Shown: positions 17,316-26,385 of the stretch, in pieces
How the letters are laid out: each line of letters begins with the position of its first letter
Numbering within the stretch: the first letter of the stretch is position 1
From: Nonomuraea thailandensis
Lineage (GTDB): Bacteria > Actinomycetota > Actinomycetes > Streptosporangiales > Streptosporangiaceae
Assembly: GCF_024172165.1 (NCBI RefSeq)
Contig: NZ_JAMZEB010000002.1
Location: forward strand, 5,539,501 to 5,603,500
Direction of reading: 5' to 3'
Length of the DNA: 64,000 nucleotides
Program-made: the position numbers and the translations under genes
Notes under the pieces: generated by a model
Told to the model about the DNA's origin: nothing
What the model saw: the letters and a program-made list of their open reading frames with translations, nothing else
Databases searched by the model: none

Positions 17316-18143
17316 ATGGATCGGCAACTCACCCTGATGGTCGTGCACGCCCACCCCGACGACGAATGTCTGAGCACCGGCGGCATCCTCGCCCGCTACA
17401 CCGAGGAGGGCATCCGCACGGTCCTGGTCACCTGCACCAACGGCGAGCAGGGCGACGGCGACGGCGGCGTCAAGCCGGGCGAGCCTGGTCACGACGACGA
17501 GGCGGTGGCCCGGCGGCGGCTGGGCGAGCTGCGCGAGTCGGTCGCCCACCTGGGCATCGACCAGCTGGAGCTGCTCGGCTACCGCGACTCCGGCATGGAC
17601 GGCTGGGACGGCAACGGCCACCCGGGCGCGTTCGCCAACGTGCCCGTCGAGACGGCCGCCGCCAGGCTGGCCGCGCTGATGGAGCAGTACCGGCCGCAGG
17701 TCGTGGTCACCTACGACGAGACGGGCGGCGGCGGTTACGGCCACCCCGACCACGTGCAGACGCACCGCGTCACGGTGGCCGCCGCCGAGCGCACCGGCAT
17801 CCCCGACAAGCTCTACTACACGGCCATCCCCCGGTCGGCGATCAGGCGCATGTTCGAGCTGATGCGCGAGAGCGGCGCCGACGTCGGCGACTTCACGCCC
17901 TCCGACGACTTCGGCACCCCCGACGAGCGGGTCACCAGCGTCGTCGACGTCTCCGCCTACGTCGAGCGCAAGCTCAAGGCCCTGCGCGCGCACGAGAGCC
18001 AGGGGGAGAACATCTTCCTGCTGCGCATGCCGGAGGAGGCGCAGCAGCAGGCGTTCTCGCACGAGGCGTTCGAGCGGGTGCTGAGCAAGGTGGACACGCC
18101 GCGCCACGAGGAGGACCTGTTCGAGGGCCTGCGCGGCGCCTGA
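17316..18143 (+). CDS. PIG-L/LmbE family deacetylase (mycothiol-type)
   Basis: 275 residues. Zinc ligands are in VVHAHPDDE (about 9-17) and GYGHPDHVQTH (about 145-155), the two motifs of the PIG-L family that includes mycothiol conjugate amidase Mca and MshB. The region VTCTNGEQGDGDGG and LGYRDSGMDGW is closest to Mca/MshB relatives. It probably cleaves an N-acyl bond of a glucosamine conjugate; the exact substrate is not set by the sequence. A GC-rich hairpin lies just after the stop. Confidence 0.87.
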   Translation: MDRQLTLMVVHAHPDDECLSTGGILARYTEEGIRTVLVTCTNGEQGDGDGGVKPGEPGHDDEAVARRRLGELRESVAHLGIDQLELLGYRDSGMDGWDGNGHPGAFANVPVETAAARLAALMEQYRPQVVVTYDETGGGGYGHPDHVQTHRVTVAAAERTGIPDKLYYTAIPRSAIRRMFELMRESGADVGDFTPSDDFGTPDERVTSVVDVSAYVERKLKALRAHESQGENIFLLRMPEEAQQQAFSHEAFERVLSKVDTPRHEEDLFEGLRGA

Positions 18144-18150
18144 ACCGGAG

Positions 18151-18172
18151 CCGGCCGCGCCGGGGCGGCCGG
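18151..18172 (+). terminator. Hairpin after the PIG-L deacetylase gene
   Basis: CCGGCCGC (18151-18158) pairs with GCGGCCGG (18165-18172) around a six-base loop, seven bases after the stop codon. TTGAAAGTTT follows. Confidence 0.55.
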
Positions 18173-18234
18173 TTGAAAGTTTCACCGCCCCGCGGCCGTC
18201 GCCGCAGATCATCGGGCCGCCGCGGCGGCGCCGG

Positions 18235-18263
18235 TTGAGTTCGGGCCGCGGGCGTCTTACGGT
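18235..18263 (+). promoter_or_regulatory. Promoter of the sugar dehydrogenase gene
   Basis: TTGAGT (18235-18240), a 17-base spacer and TACGGT (18258-18263) make a good housekeeping-sigma promoter. It gives a leader of about 25 bases carrying AAGGAG before ATG 18294. Confidence 0.6.
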
Positions 18264-18293
18264 GCTCCTACCGATCCGGTCAAGGAGCCCGTC

Positions 18294-19991
18294 ATGCGCG
18301 CCCGTGTCGTCCCGGCCCTGATCCTGACCCTGCTCGCCCCCCTGCTCGCCCTCGGCGTCGCCGTCCCCGCGGCCCAGGCCCAGGTGGTGGGCGGGTTCGA
18401 CTTCGACAGGGCGGAGGTGTCCGTCACGGGCCTGCAGGTGCCGTGGGCGATGGCGTTCCTGCCGGACGGCAGCGCGCTGGTCTCCGAGCGGAACACGGGC
18501 CGCGTCATGCGGGTCCGCCCCGGCCAGGCGCCCGCGCAGGCCGCCACGGTGAGCGGGGTGAGCGCCTCGGGCGAGAGCGGCCTGCTGGGCCTGGCGGTCT
18601 CGCCCTCGTACGCGCAGGACGGCTGGGTGTACGCGTACTTCACCAGCACGAGCGGCGACAACCGCCTGGTCAGGTTCCAGCTCAGCGCCCCGCAGACGCA
18701 GACGGTGATCTTCTCCGGGGTGCCGAGCGCGGCGATCCACGACGGCGGCCGGATCGCGTTCGGCCCGGACGGCATGCTGTACGTGGCCACCGGCGACGCC
18801 GGCAACACCGCCAACGCCCAGAACCTCAACAGCCCCGCCGGCAAGATCCTGCGCATGACGCCCACCGGCGGCGTCCCGTCGGGCAACCCGTTCGCGGGCT
18901 CCCGCGTCTGGAGCTACGGCCACCGCAACGTGCAGGGCCTGGCCTGGGACTCGCAGGGCAGGATGTACGCCACCGAGTTCGGCCAGAACACCTGGGACGA
19001 GGTCAACCAGATCGTCGCGGGCGGCAATTACGGCTGGCCCACCTGCGAGGGCACATGCTCCACCGGCGGTTTCCGCAACCCGATCGTCACGTGGACCACG
19101 GCCGAGGCGTCGCCGAGCGGGCTGGCCTACGCCAACGACACGCTGTTCGCGGCGGCGCTGCGCGGCCAGCGGGTGTGGGCGGTCCCGCTGACCGCCGGCG
19201 GCGGGGCCGGCACGCCGGTGGCCGAGCTGCAGGGGGCCTACGGGCGGCTGCGCTCGGTGGCCGTCGGGCCGGACGGCTGGCTGTGGGTGGGCACCAGCAA
19301 CCGCGACGGCCGCGGCACCCCGGTGGCGCAGGACGACCGCATCATCCGGATCCCGCCCGCGTCGAGCGGCACCGACACGCAGGCGCCGGCCGCGCCCGCG
19401 GGCCTGGCCGCCTCGGGCACGACCGCCACCGCGACCACGCTGGCCTGGAGCGCCGCGACCGACAACGTGGGCGTCACCGGCTACGACGTGCTGCGCGCGC
19501 CCGGCGCCTCGGGCGGCACGTTCACGCAGGCCGGCACGTCCGCGACGACCACGTTCACGAACACGGGCCTCACCGCGGGCGCCACCTACCGCTACCAGGT
19601 CCGGGCCAGGGACGCGGCCGGCAACCTGTCCCCCGTCTCCAACACCGTCACGGTCACCACCACCGGCTCGCAGGGCGGCGGCACCTGCATGGCCACGCCG
19701 GCCACGGCGAGCGAGTGGGCCACCGGCTACGTGATCCAGGTCACGGTCACCAACACCGGCACGGCCACCCTGAACGGCTGGACGGTGACGTTCACGCTGC
19801 CTCCCGGGCACACCGTCGCCGGCTCGTGGAACGTCGTGATGTCCGGCTCGGGCCAGACCGCCACGGCCAGGAACGCCGCCTACAACGGCGGCCCGATCGC
19901 GCCGGGCGCGAGTACCGCGTTCGGCTTCCAGGCGAGCCGCCCCGGAGCGGACGGCCGCGTCCCCTCCGGCTACTCCTGCACCTCGCCCTAG
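18294..19991 (+). CDS. Secreted PQQ-dependent sugar dehydrogenase with Fn3 and CBM2 domains
   Basis: 565 residues in three modules after a signal peptide (1-29). The first (about 38-355) is a soluble glucose/sorbosone dehydrogenase propeller: VPWAMAFLPDGS, the catalytic His in HDGGRIAFGPDG, then WSYGHRNVQGLAWD and EFGQNTWDEVNQI. The second (about 365-455) is a fibronectin type III domain. The third (about 462-565) is a family 2 carbohydrate-binding module (YVIQVTVTNTGTATLNGWTV, ending GYSCTSP). The enzyme probably oxidises aldoses while bound to cellulose or chitin. PQQ would have to be made elsewhere or scavenged. It has its own promoter and converges on the LuxR-type gene, overlapping by four bases. 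Confidence 0.88.
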   Translation: MRARVVPALILTLLAPLLALGVAVPAAQAQVVGGFDFDRAEVSVTGLQVPWAMAFLPDGSALVSERNTGRVMRVRPGQAPAQAATVSGVSASGESGLLGLAVSPSYAQDGWVYAYFTSTSGDNRLVRFQLSAPQTQTVIFSGVPSAAIHDGGRIAFGPDGMLYVATGDAGNTANAQNLNSPAGKILRMTPTGGVPSGNPFAGSRVWSYGHRNVQGLAWDSQGRMYATEFGQNTWDEVNQIVAGGNYGWPTCEGTCSTGGFRNPIVTWTTAEASPSGLAYANDTLFAAALRGQRVWAVPLTAGGGAGTPVAELQGAYGRLRSVAVGPDGWLWVGTSNRDGRGTPVAQDDRIIRIPPASSGTDTQAPAAPAGLAASGTTATATTLAWSAATDNVGVTGYDVLRAPGASGGTFTQAGTSATTTFTNTGLTAGATYRYQVRARDAAGNLSPVSNTVTVTTTGSQGGGTCMATPATASEWATGYVIQVTVTNTGTATLNGWTVTFTLPPGHTVAGSWNVVMSGSGQTATARNAAYNGGPIAPGASTAFGFQASRPGADGRVPSGYSCTSP

Positions 19992-20959
19992 ATCCAGCCG
20001 CGCCGGGTCGCCTCCATGGCGACCTGGAAGCGCGTCTGCACGCCCAGCCGCCGCATGAGCTTGGTGAGGTGACGCTGCACGGTCCGCTCGCTCCACCCGA
20101 GTGCCCGGCCCGCCGCCTTGTCGGTGGTGCCCGCGGCCAGCAGCGTCAGCAGCCGCTCCTCGTCCTGCGACAGGCCCCGTTCCGGGTCCTGGGCGGTCAG
20201 CCGCACCGGCCGGCTGCGCTCCCACAGTGCCTCGAACAGCGCCACCAGCGCGTCGAGCAGCGGTGACGGATGGATCAGGTACGAGGCCGACACCACGCTG
20301 TCGCCTGCCCGCAGCAGCGGGATGATGGCCAGCCTGTCGTCGGAGATGCCGAGCTTCATCGGCAGGTTCGCGGAGATCCTGGCCTCCTCCCCGTGCTGCA
20401 GGCCCATCATGACGTCGTCCAGCCAGCCGGGCAGCTCCAGCACGCTGGTGTCGTAGATGACGCGATATTTCACGCCGTGCCGGAGCAGGTGGAGCTCGAC
20501 CGGGTTCGGCTCGGTGTGCTCCTGCGGGGCGGCGTACGGCGGGCGGTCGAAGCCGCGCATCTGCACCCGGGTGTCCTGCTGCATCCGCACCCAGCGGTGG
20601 TTGACCTCGTCGCGCCCGGAGACGACCTCGATCAGCTCGCCGGGATGCGCGAAGCGGGTGCCGGCCCGGTAGACGTCCATGAGCGCGCGGATGTGCGTGC
20701 GCACGTCGTCCAGCTCCCGCTCGCGCTGGCGCAGGATGGCCTCCAGGCTGCTGTCGGGCGAGACGGCGACGTAGCGGACGGGCCGGCCGGTCGAGCGGGT
20801 GGCCAGGCCCAGCTCGACCAGCGACTGCAGGGCGCGCCGGGCGGACGGGGGCGGCAGGTGGCAGTCGGCGACGATCTCGGCGACCGTCGCCTGGGTGCGC
20901 CGGACGAGCGCGTCGTAGACCTCCTCGTCCTGATGAGCGAGTCCGATGGCCTCCAGCAT
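19988..20959 (-). CDS. LuxR-type regulator with TrmB-like N-terminal HTH
   Basis: 323 residues. The N-terminus (about 1-75) is a winged-helix of TrmB/IclR kind (EEVYDALVRRTQATVAEIV, ALQSLVELGLATR). A middle sensory region of about 170 residues resembles phospholipase-D-like domains of TrmB relatives (DRLAIIPLLRAGDSVVSASYLI). The C-terminus (about 258-323) is a LuxR HTH (LTLLAAGTTDKAAGRALGWSERTVQRHLTKLMRRLGVQTR). ATG 20959 has GGAGG five bases upstream. It is divergent from the subtilase gene and may control it; such pairs occur in Streptomyces relatives. Confidence 0.87.
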   Translation of the reverse strand: MLEAIGLAHQDEEVYDALVRRTQATVAEIVADCHLPPPSARRALQSLVELGLATRSTGRPVRYVAVSPDSSLEAILRQRERELDDVRTHIRALMDVYRAGTRFAHPGELIEVVSGRDEVNHRWVRMQQDTRVQMRGFDRPPYAAPQEHTEPNPVELHLLRHGVKYRVIYDTSVLELPGWLDDVMMGLQHGEEARISANLPMKLGISDDRLAIIPLLRAGDSVVSASYLIHPSPLLDALVALFEALWERSRPVRLTAQDPERGLSQDEERLLTLLAAGTTDKAAGRALGWSERTVQRHLTKLMRRLGVQTRFQVAMEATRRGWI

Positions 20960-20991
20960 CGCCGCCTCCGGGGGTGTCGGGTTCACGTCAC

Positions 20992-21009
20992 ATGACTGAA
21001 ATTCGTCAT
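20992..21009. promoter_or_regulatory. Weak inverted repeat between the LuxR-type regulator and subtilase genes
   Basis: ATGAC and GTCAT are separated by eight bases. It sits in the 136-base divergent region and could bind the regulator, but the arms are short. Confidence 0.25.
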
Positions 21010-21095
21010 CAACGGATCTTGTCAGGAAACATCGGAGGATGTCAGCGTTCTCGGTGCACCATCGGCCCCAGCGGCCCCAGATCTGAAGGAGCCCC

Positions 21096-24000
21096 ATGCC
21101 GCTGACCTCCCGCCGTTCCGCCGGGCGGCGCCTGCTCGCCGCCGTCTTACCAGCCGTACTGATGACCTCCGGGACGTTCGGGATCATCGTCGCGAGCCCG
21201 GCGCAGGCGCAGGCCGCCACCGCCGAGCCCGGCGGCGAACCCAAGATCGACGCCAAGCTGGCCGAACAGATGAAGAGCGCCCGCGGCCGCCTGGAGGCGG
21301 TCGTCGTGCTGCGCACCGCCCAGGAGCCGCCGCCCGTGGACTCCGGCGCCGAGGCGCGCCAGGCGCTGACGGCGAGCGCGGAGCCCGTGCAGGACCCCGT
21401 GGCCGCGTTCGTGCGCTCGCGCGGCGACCAGGTGGTCAACACCTTCTGGCTCAAGAACATGATCCTGGTGCGGGCCACGCCCGGCACGCTCGGCGCCCTG
21501 GCCGGGCTCGACCTGGTCGACCGGATCATCCCCAACTTCACCCTGACCGCCCCCGAACCGGCCAAGGCCGCGGCTCCCGCAAGCGCGGCGGCCACGACCT
21601 GGGGCATCGCCAAGATCGGCGCCGACCGGGTGCGCAGCGAACGCGGCCTGACGGGCAAGGGCGTGCGCGTGGCCGTGCTCGACACCGGCATCGACGTCAC
21701 CCACCCCGACCTGAAGGGCAGGCTCGCCACCGCCGACGCCGCGGACCCGAAGGCGCCGGGCGGCTGGATCGAGTTCGACGCCGACGGCAAGCCGGTGCCC
21801 AGCGAGCCGCACGACAGCGCCTACCACGGCACGCACGTGGCGGGCACGATCGCGGGCGGCGACGCCTCCGGCACGCAGATCGGGGTCGCGCCGGGCGCCG
21901 AGCTGATGGCCGGGCTGGTCATCCCCGGCGGGCGGGGCACGCTCGCCCAGGTGATCGCGGGCATGCAGTGGGCGCTGGCGCCGTACGAGGCGGACGGCAC
22001 CCCCGCGGGCGAGCCCGCCGACGTCGTCAGCATGTCGCTGGGCGCCGAGGGCTACGCCGACGAGCTGATCGAGCCGGCCAGGAACATCTACCGGGCCGGC
22101 GCGTTCCCCTCCTTCGCCATCGGCAACGAGTGCGCGCCCGGCGGCTCCGGCAGCCCCGGCAACGTGTTCGAGGCCGTGGCGGTGGGCGCCACCGACGTCA
22201 ACGACGACGTGCCGGACTTCTCCTGCGGCGGCACGGTCAAGCGCGCCGACTGGTTCGACGCGCCGCCGGAGTGGCCGGACTCGTACGTCGTGCCGGACGT
22301 CTCCGCCCCCGGCGTGGACGTGGTGTCGGCCATGCCCGGCGGCCAGTACGCCGCCCTGAACGGCACCTCGATGGCCACCCCGCACGTCTCCGGCACGGTG
22401 GCGCTCATGCTGGAGGCCCGCCCCGGCCTGACCGTGGCCGCGGCCGAGGAGATCCTCGCCGGCACGTCGGTCTCCGACGACCGGTACGGCCCGCGCCCGA
22501 ACACCCGCGTCGGCCAGGGCCGCATCGACGCCTACGCCGCCGTCGCCGAGGCGGCGCTGACCAGCGGCGTGCGCGGGGTCGTCACCGACGAGCGCACCCG
22601 CAGGCCGCTGAGCGGCGTGAAGGTGGTCAGGGCCGACGGGCGCGGCACGGAGACCGGCGCGGACGGCCGCTTCGAGCTGCGGCTCCCGGCGGGCGAGCAC
22701 GCGCTCACGCTGTCCAGGTTCGGGTACGAGACGGCCTCCAGGACGTTCGGGGTGCGGGCCGACCGGCTCTCGGACGTGCGGCTGGAGCTGGAGCGCACCC
22801 GCTGGAGCACGATCTCGGGGCGGGTGACGTACGAGCCGACCGGCGCGAGCGTGCCCGGCGCCACGGTCACCGTGCTGAACGTCCCCGACGTGCTGACGGC
22901 CACGACCGGCGCCGACGGCCGGTACACCATCGAGGACGTGCCGGCCGGCGACCACCAGGTCTCCGCGCACGCCGCGGGAATCTCCAGGTCGGACCCGGTG
23001 GCCGTCACCGTCGGCCGGGGCAGGGCGGGCGCGGACGTCGTGCTGCCGCGCCGCCCGCCGACCGAGCGGCTGTCCCTCGGGTCGGACGGGCGGCAGGGCA
23101 ACCACGACGCGTGGTGGCCCGAGCTGAGCGGCGACGGCAACGTCGTGGTGTTCGCCGGTTTCGCCTCCAACCTCGCCGACGACGAGGACACCAACGGCGA
23201 GCTGGACATCTTCGCCACCGACCGGCGCACCCGCGAGACACGCAGGGTGTCGGTGCCGAGCGGCGGCGGGCTGGCCGACGGGTTCTCGCTGTCCCCCACG
23301 GTCAGCAGGGACGGGCGGTTCGTCGGCTTCAACAGCGGCGCGACCAACCTGGTGCCCGGCGACACGAACGGCCTGGCGGACGCGTTCGTGCACGACCGGC
23401 AGAGCGGCGCCACCGAGCTGCTGTCGGTGTCGTCCGACGGCACGCCGGGCGACGGGCTGTCCGGGCCGCCCAGGTTCAGCGCGGACGGCCGGTTCGCGGT
23501 CTTCGACAGCGACGCGGCCAACCTCGTGCCGGGTGACACGAACGGCCGCACGGACGTCTTCCTGCGCGACCGGCAGGCCGGCACCACCCAGCGCCTGTCC
23601 GTCGCGCAGGGCGGCGCGCAGGTGGACGGCAACTCGCGGGAGCCCACGATCAGCGCCGACGGCCGGTACGTGGCCTTCCAGAGCAGCGCCGGCGCCCTGA
23701 CGCCCGGTGACACGAACGGCGTGATCGACTCGTACGTGCTGGACCGGCAGGCGGGGACGCTGACGCGGCTCGCGGCGCCGTACCCGGACCAGGAGACCAC
23801 CGGGCCGGTCATCAGCGCCGGCGGGAACGCCGTGGCCTTCACCAACGGCGTCGGGCTCGGCGAGCTCTACGTCCAGGTGCTCGGCACCGGCACGTCCGAG
23901 CTGGTGTCGGTGACCACCGGCGGCAGGCCGGCGGGCGCCATGTCCTTCGCTCCCTCGATCACCGCCGACGGCGGCAAGGTGGCCTTCTACAGCGACTCCG

Positions 24001-24503
24001 CCGAGCTGGTCGCCGGCGACACGGGCGGGCTCAACGACGTGTTCGTCCGCGACGTCGCGGCGGGCACCACCACCCGGATCTCCACCGGTCCCCGGGGCGA
24101 GGAGGGCGACGGCCGCGCCGTCCTGCCGTCGATCAGCGAGGACGGCCGGTACGTGGCCTTCGAGAGCGGCTCGGCGAACCTGGCCGAGGGCGACACGAAC
24201 AAGCGGGACGACGTGTTCGTGCACGACCTGGTGGCCGGGCCGGAGGCGCTGTTCACGGTGAGCGGGCTGGAAGTCTCCACGTCGCGCTCCGTGCGGGTGC
24301 GGGCGCTGGTGAAGAACGTGGGCGAGCAGGCGGGCACGTACCAGGCCGTGCTGATCGTGGACGGCGAGGAGGTGCAGCGGCGCGCCGTGCCGCTGGCGCC
24401 CGGCCGCGCCACCCGGGTCTCGTTCGAGCTGCGGCGCCCGGCGGCGGGCACGCACACCGTCGAGCTCGGGACGCTGAGCGGGCAGTTCACGATGAAACGC
24501 TGA
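21096..24503 (+). CDS. Secreted S8 subtilisin-like peptidase with propeller and CARDB domains
   Basis: 1135 residues. Order: signal peptide (1-about 42); propeptide-like region (about 50-165); S8 catalytic domain (about 168-490) with Asp196 in VAVLDTGIDVTHPDL, His244 in HGTHVAGT and Ser425 in GTSMATPH; two carboxypeptidase-regulatory-like beta domains (about 492-655); seven repeats of about 58 residues (about 657-1055) with the pattern S.DGR.VAF.S....L..GDTNG..D.FV.DR..G; and a C-terminal CARDB-like beta domain. The repeats would close a seven-bladed propeller. AAGGAG precedes the ATG. Codon 18 (21147-21149) is TTA. It is probably an extracellular protease that also binds protein or cell-wall material. 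Confidence 0.92.
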   Translation: MPLTSRRSAGRRLLAAVLPAVLMTSGTFGIIVASPAQAQAATAEPGGEPKIDAKLAEQMKSARGRLEAVVVLRTAQEPPPVDSGAEARQALTASAEPVQDPVAAFVRSRGDQVVNTFWLKNMILVRATPGTLGALAGLDLVDRIIPNFTLTAPEPAKAAAPASAAATTWGIAKIGADRVRSERGLTGKGVRVAVLDTGIDVTHPDLKGRLATADAADPKAPGGWIEFDADGKPVPSEPHDSAYHGTHVAGTIAGGDASGTQIGVAPGAELMAGLVIPGGRGTLAQVIAGMQWALAPYEADGTPAGEPADVVSMSLGAEGYADELIEPARNIYRAGAFPSFAIGNECAPGGSGSPGNVFEAVAVGATDVNDDVPDFSCGGTVKRADWFDAPPEWPDSYVVPDVSAPGVDVVSAMPGGQYAALNGTSMATPHVSGTVALMLEARPGLTVAAAEEILAGTSVSDDRYGPRPNTRVGQGRIDAYAAVAEAALTSGVRGVVTDERTRRPLSGVKVVRADGRGTETGADGRFELRLPAGEHALTLSRFGYETASRTFGVRADRLSDVRLELERTRWSTISGRVTYEPTGASVPGATVTVLNVPDVLTATTGADGRYTIEDVPAGDHQVSAHAAGISRSDPVAVTVGRGRAGADVVLPRRPPTERLSLGSDGRQGNHDAWWPELSGDGNVVVFAGFASNLADDEDTNGELDIFATDRRTRETRRVSVPSGGGLADGFSLSPTVSRDGRFVGFNSGATNLVPGDTNGLADAFVHDRQSGATELLSVSSDGTPGDGLSGPPRFSADGRFAVFDSDAANLVPGDTNGRTDVFLRDRQAGTTQRLSVAQGGAQVDGNSREPTISADGRYVAFQSSAGALTPGDTNGVIDSYVLDRQAGTLTRLAAPYPDQETTGPVISAGGNAVAFTNGVGLGELYVQVLGTGTSELVSVTTGGRPAGAMSFAPSITADGGKVAFYSDSAELVAGDTGGLNDVFVRDVAAGTTTRISTGPRGEEGDGRAVLPSISEDGRYVAFESGSANLAEGDTNKRDDVFVHDLVAGPEALFTVSGLEVSTSRSVRVRALVKNVGEQAGTYQAVLIVDGEEVQRRAVPLAPGRATRVSFELRRPAAGTHTVELGTLSGQFTMKR

Positions 24504-24515
24504 ATCCTTCCGGGG

Positions 24516-24543
24516 TGGGGCCGTTCCAGGCGGGGCGGCCCCA
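24516..24543. terminator. Bidirectional terminator between subtilase and lacI
   Basis: TGGGGCCG (24516-24523) pairs with CGGCCCCA (24536-24543) around a 12-base loop between the two convergent stop codons. Confidence 0.6.
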
Positions 24544-24548
24544 TCGCG

Positions 24549-25571
24549 TTACCGGGCGCTCGGGGGCAGTTCGCCCGAGCCGCGCACGATCAGCCGGGTC
24601 GGCACCGTGACGCGGCGCGCCCTGGACCGGTCGCCGTCCAGCCGGGCGAGCACCAGCTCCGCCGCCGCGGCCCCCACGGCGGCCGGGTCCTGGGCGACGG
24701 CGGTGAGCGGCGGGTCGAGCGCCTCGGCCAGCGGCAGGTCGTCGAACCCGACCAGCGCCACGTCCTTGCGCCCGGCCCGCGACAAGGCCACCACCACCCC
24801 CATGGAGGCCAGGTTGTTGCCCGCGAACAGCGCGGTCGGCGGGTCGGCCAGCGCCAGCAGCCGCATGGTGGCGCCGGCCGCGGCCTCCAGGTCGTGCCCC
24901 GTCTCCACCAGCGCGCGGTCGAACGGCAGCCCCGCAGCTTCGAGCGCGTCGCGGTAGCCCTGGAGCCGCTCGCGGCGCGTGTACAGGGCGGCCGGCAGGT
25001 CGCCCACGAAGCCGATCCTGCGGTGCCCGTGGGCGATCAGATGCGCCACGCCGGCCGTCGCGCCCTCCCGGTTGGCGCTCACCACGCAGTCGGCGGTCAG
25101 CCCGGCGGCGGGGCGGTCGAGGAAGACGATCGGCAGGCCGGCCACCCGCTCGGCGCGCAGGTGGCGGTGGTCGCCGGCGGTGGCCGGGACGACCATGAGG
25201 GCGCTGACCCTGCGGGCCAGAAAGGTGGCGATGAGCGACTGCTCGTGCCCGGCCGTCTCATCGGAGGAGCCGACGATGAGGGTGAGCCCGCGGGCCCGTA
25301 CGGCGCCCTCGACCCCGCCCGCGACCGTGCCGAAGAAGGGGTTGCCCAGCTCGGGCACGACCAGGCCGATCGCGGCGTCGCGCGCGCCCACCCGCATGTT
25401 ACGGGCCATGAGGTTGGGCTGGTAGCCGAGCTTCCTGACCGCCTCCATGACCCGCTCGCGCGTCTCGACGGCGACCGGGCCCTCGTCGTTGAGGACCCGG
25501 GAGACGGTTTTCGCGGTGACTCCCACCTCACGAGCCACATCTGTCATCGTCGGACGCCGCATTTCAGACAT
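24549..25571 (-). CDS. LacI-family repressor of the fructose-type operon
   Basis: 340 residues. The N-terminal HTH and hinge are typical (TMTDVAREVGVTAKTVSRVLNDEGPVAVETRERV, quoted only as a region at about 8-42), followed by a periplasmic-binding-like effector domain (IGLVVPELGNPFF, GFDDLPLAEALDPPLTAV). It lies four bases after the ABC ATPase gene on the same strand, so it is the last gene of the operon it probably represses. The abutting operators at 28365-28396 are the likely targets. Start codons at 25571, 25562 or 25547 are all possible. Confidence 0.9.
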   Translation of the reverse strand: MSEMRRPTMTDVAREVGVTAKTVSRVLNDEGPVAVETRERVMEAVRKLGYQPNLMARNMRVGARDAAIGLVVPELGNPFFGTVAGGVEGAVRARGLTLIVGSSDETAGHEQSLIATFLARRVSALMVVPATAGDHRHLRAERVAGLPIVFLDRPAAGLTADCVVSANREGATAGVAHLIAHGHRRIGFVGDLPAALYTRRERLQGYRDALEAAGLPFDRALVETGHDLEAAAGATMRLLALADPPTALFAGNNLASMGVVVALSRAGRKDVALVGFDDLPLAEALDPPLTAVAQDPAAVGAAAAELVLARLDGDRSRARRVTVPTRLIVRGSGELPPSAR

Positions 25572-25575
25572 CCTG

Positions 25576-26385
25576 TCAGAGGCCGATCGCCTTCGCCGCC
25601 TCCTGGTCCGCCACCACGGCCTTGCCGTCCGACACCTGGATCGCGCCGGTCATGATGGCCACGACCTCGGCCATGCCGTGCTCGCGCGGGCTCAGCTCGG
25701 CGACCCTGCGGCCGAGCCGCTGGACGTGCACGCGGTCGGCGATCTCGAACACGTGCGGCATGTTGTGGCTGATCAGCACCACCGGCGTGCCGCGGTCGCG
25801 GACCTGCCTGATGAGGTCGAGCACCTGGCCCGACTCCTTCACGCCGAGCGCCGCCGTGGGCTCGTCCATGACCACGACGCGCGTGGCCCAGGCCACCGCC
25901 CTGGCCACGGCCACGCCCTGCCGCTGGCCGCCCGACAGCGACTCGACCGGCTGGGTGAGGGAGCGCAGCCCGATCTTGAGCTCGGCCATGTGCCGGGCCG
26001 ACTCCTCGCGCATGCGCCTCTTGTCGAGCATCCTGAAGACCTTGCCGAGCAGGCCGGGCTTGCGCAGCTCACGGCCGAGGAACATGTTCGTGGCGATGTC
26101 GAGCGAGGCCGCGATCGCGAGGTCCTGGTAGACGGTCTCGATGCCGTGCCGGCGGGCGTCGAGCGGGTCGCGGAACCGCACGGGCTCGCCGTCGAGCCGG
26201 ATCTCGCCCGCGTCCGGCTGCAGCGCGCCGGTCAGCGCCTTGATCAGGCTGGTCTTGCCGGCGCCGTTGTCGCCGATGACCGCGAGCACCTCGCCGGGCA
26301 TGAGGTCGAAGTCGGCGCCGTCGAGGGCGGTCACGTGGCCGTACTTCTTGGTCAGGCCGCGCGCCCGGAGCACGGGGGCGGTCAT
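25576..26385 (-). CDS. frcA: Sugar ABC transporter ATP-binding protein (FrcA-type)
   Basis: 269 residues with a single ABC domain: Walker A GDNGAGKTS, signature LSGGQRQGVAVARA, Walker B VVVMDEPTAALG and switch His in LISHNM. Most CUT2 sugar importers have a tandem two-domain ATPase; a single-domain one is typical of FrcA of rhizobial fructose importers. AAGGAGG lies five bases before the ATG, which overlaps the permease stop (ATGA). Confidence 0.87.
   Translation of the reverse strand: MTAPVLRARGLTKKYGHVTALDGADFDLMPGEVLAVIGDNGAGKTSLIKALTGALQPDAGEIRLDGEPVRFRDPLDARRHGIETVYQDLAIAASLDIATNMFLGRELRKPGLLGKVFRMLDKRRMREESARHMAELKIGLRSLTQPVESLSGGQRQGVAVARAVAWATRVVVMDEPTAALGVKESGQVLDLIRQVRDRGTPVVLISHNMPHVFEIADRVHVQRLGRRVAELSPREHGMAEVVAIMTGAIQVSDGKAVVADQEAAKAIGL

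Noticed and set aside
17004..20225. 1073-codon open frame on the minus strand
   Set aside because: Antiphase shadow of the TPR, PIG-L and sugar-dehydrogenase genes; low-complexity Gly/Arg/Ala-rich product and no domain.
21147..24455. 1102-codon open frame opposite the subtilase
   Set aside because: Mirror frame of a GC-rich gene; His/Gly/Arg-rich with no motif, while the plus strand has full catalytic motifs.
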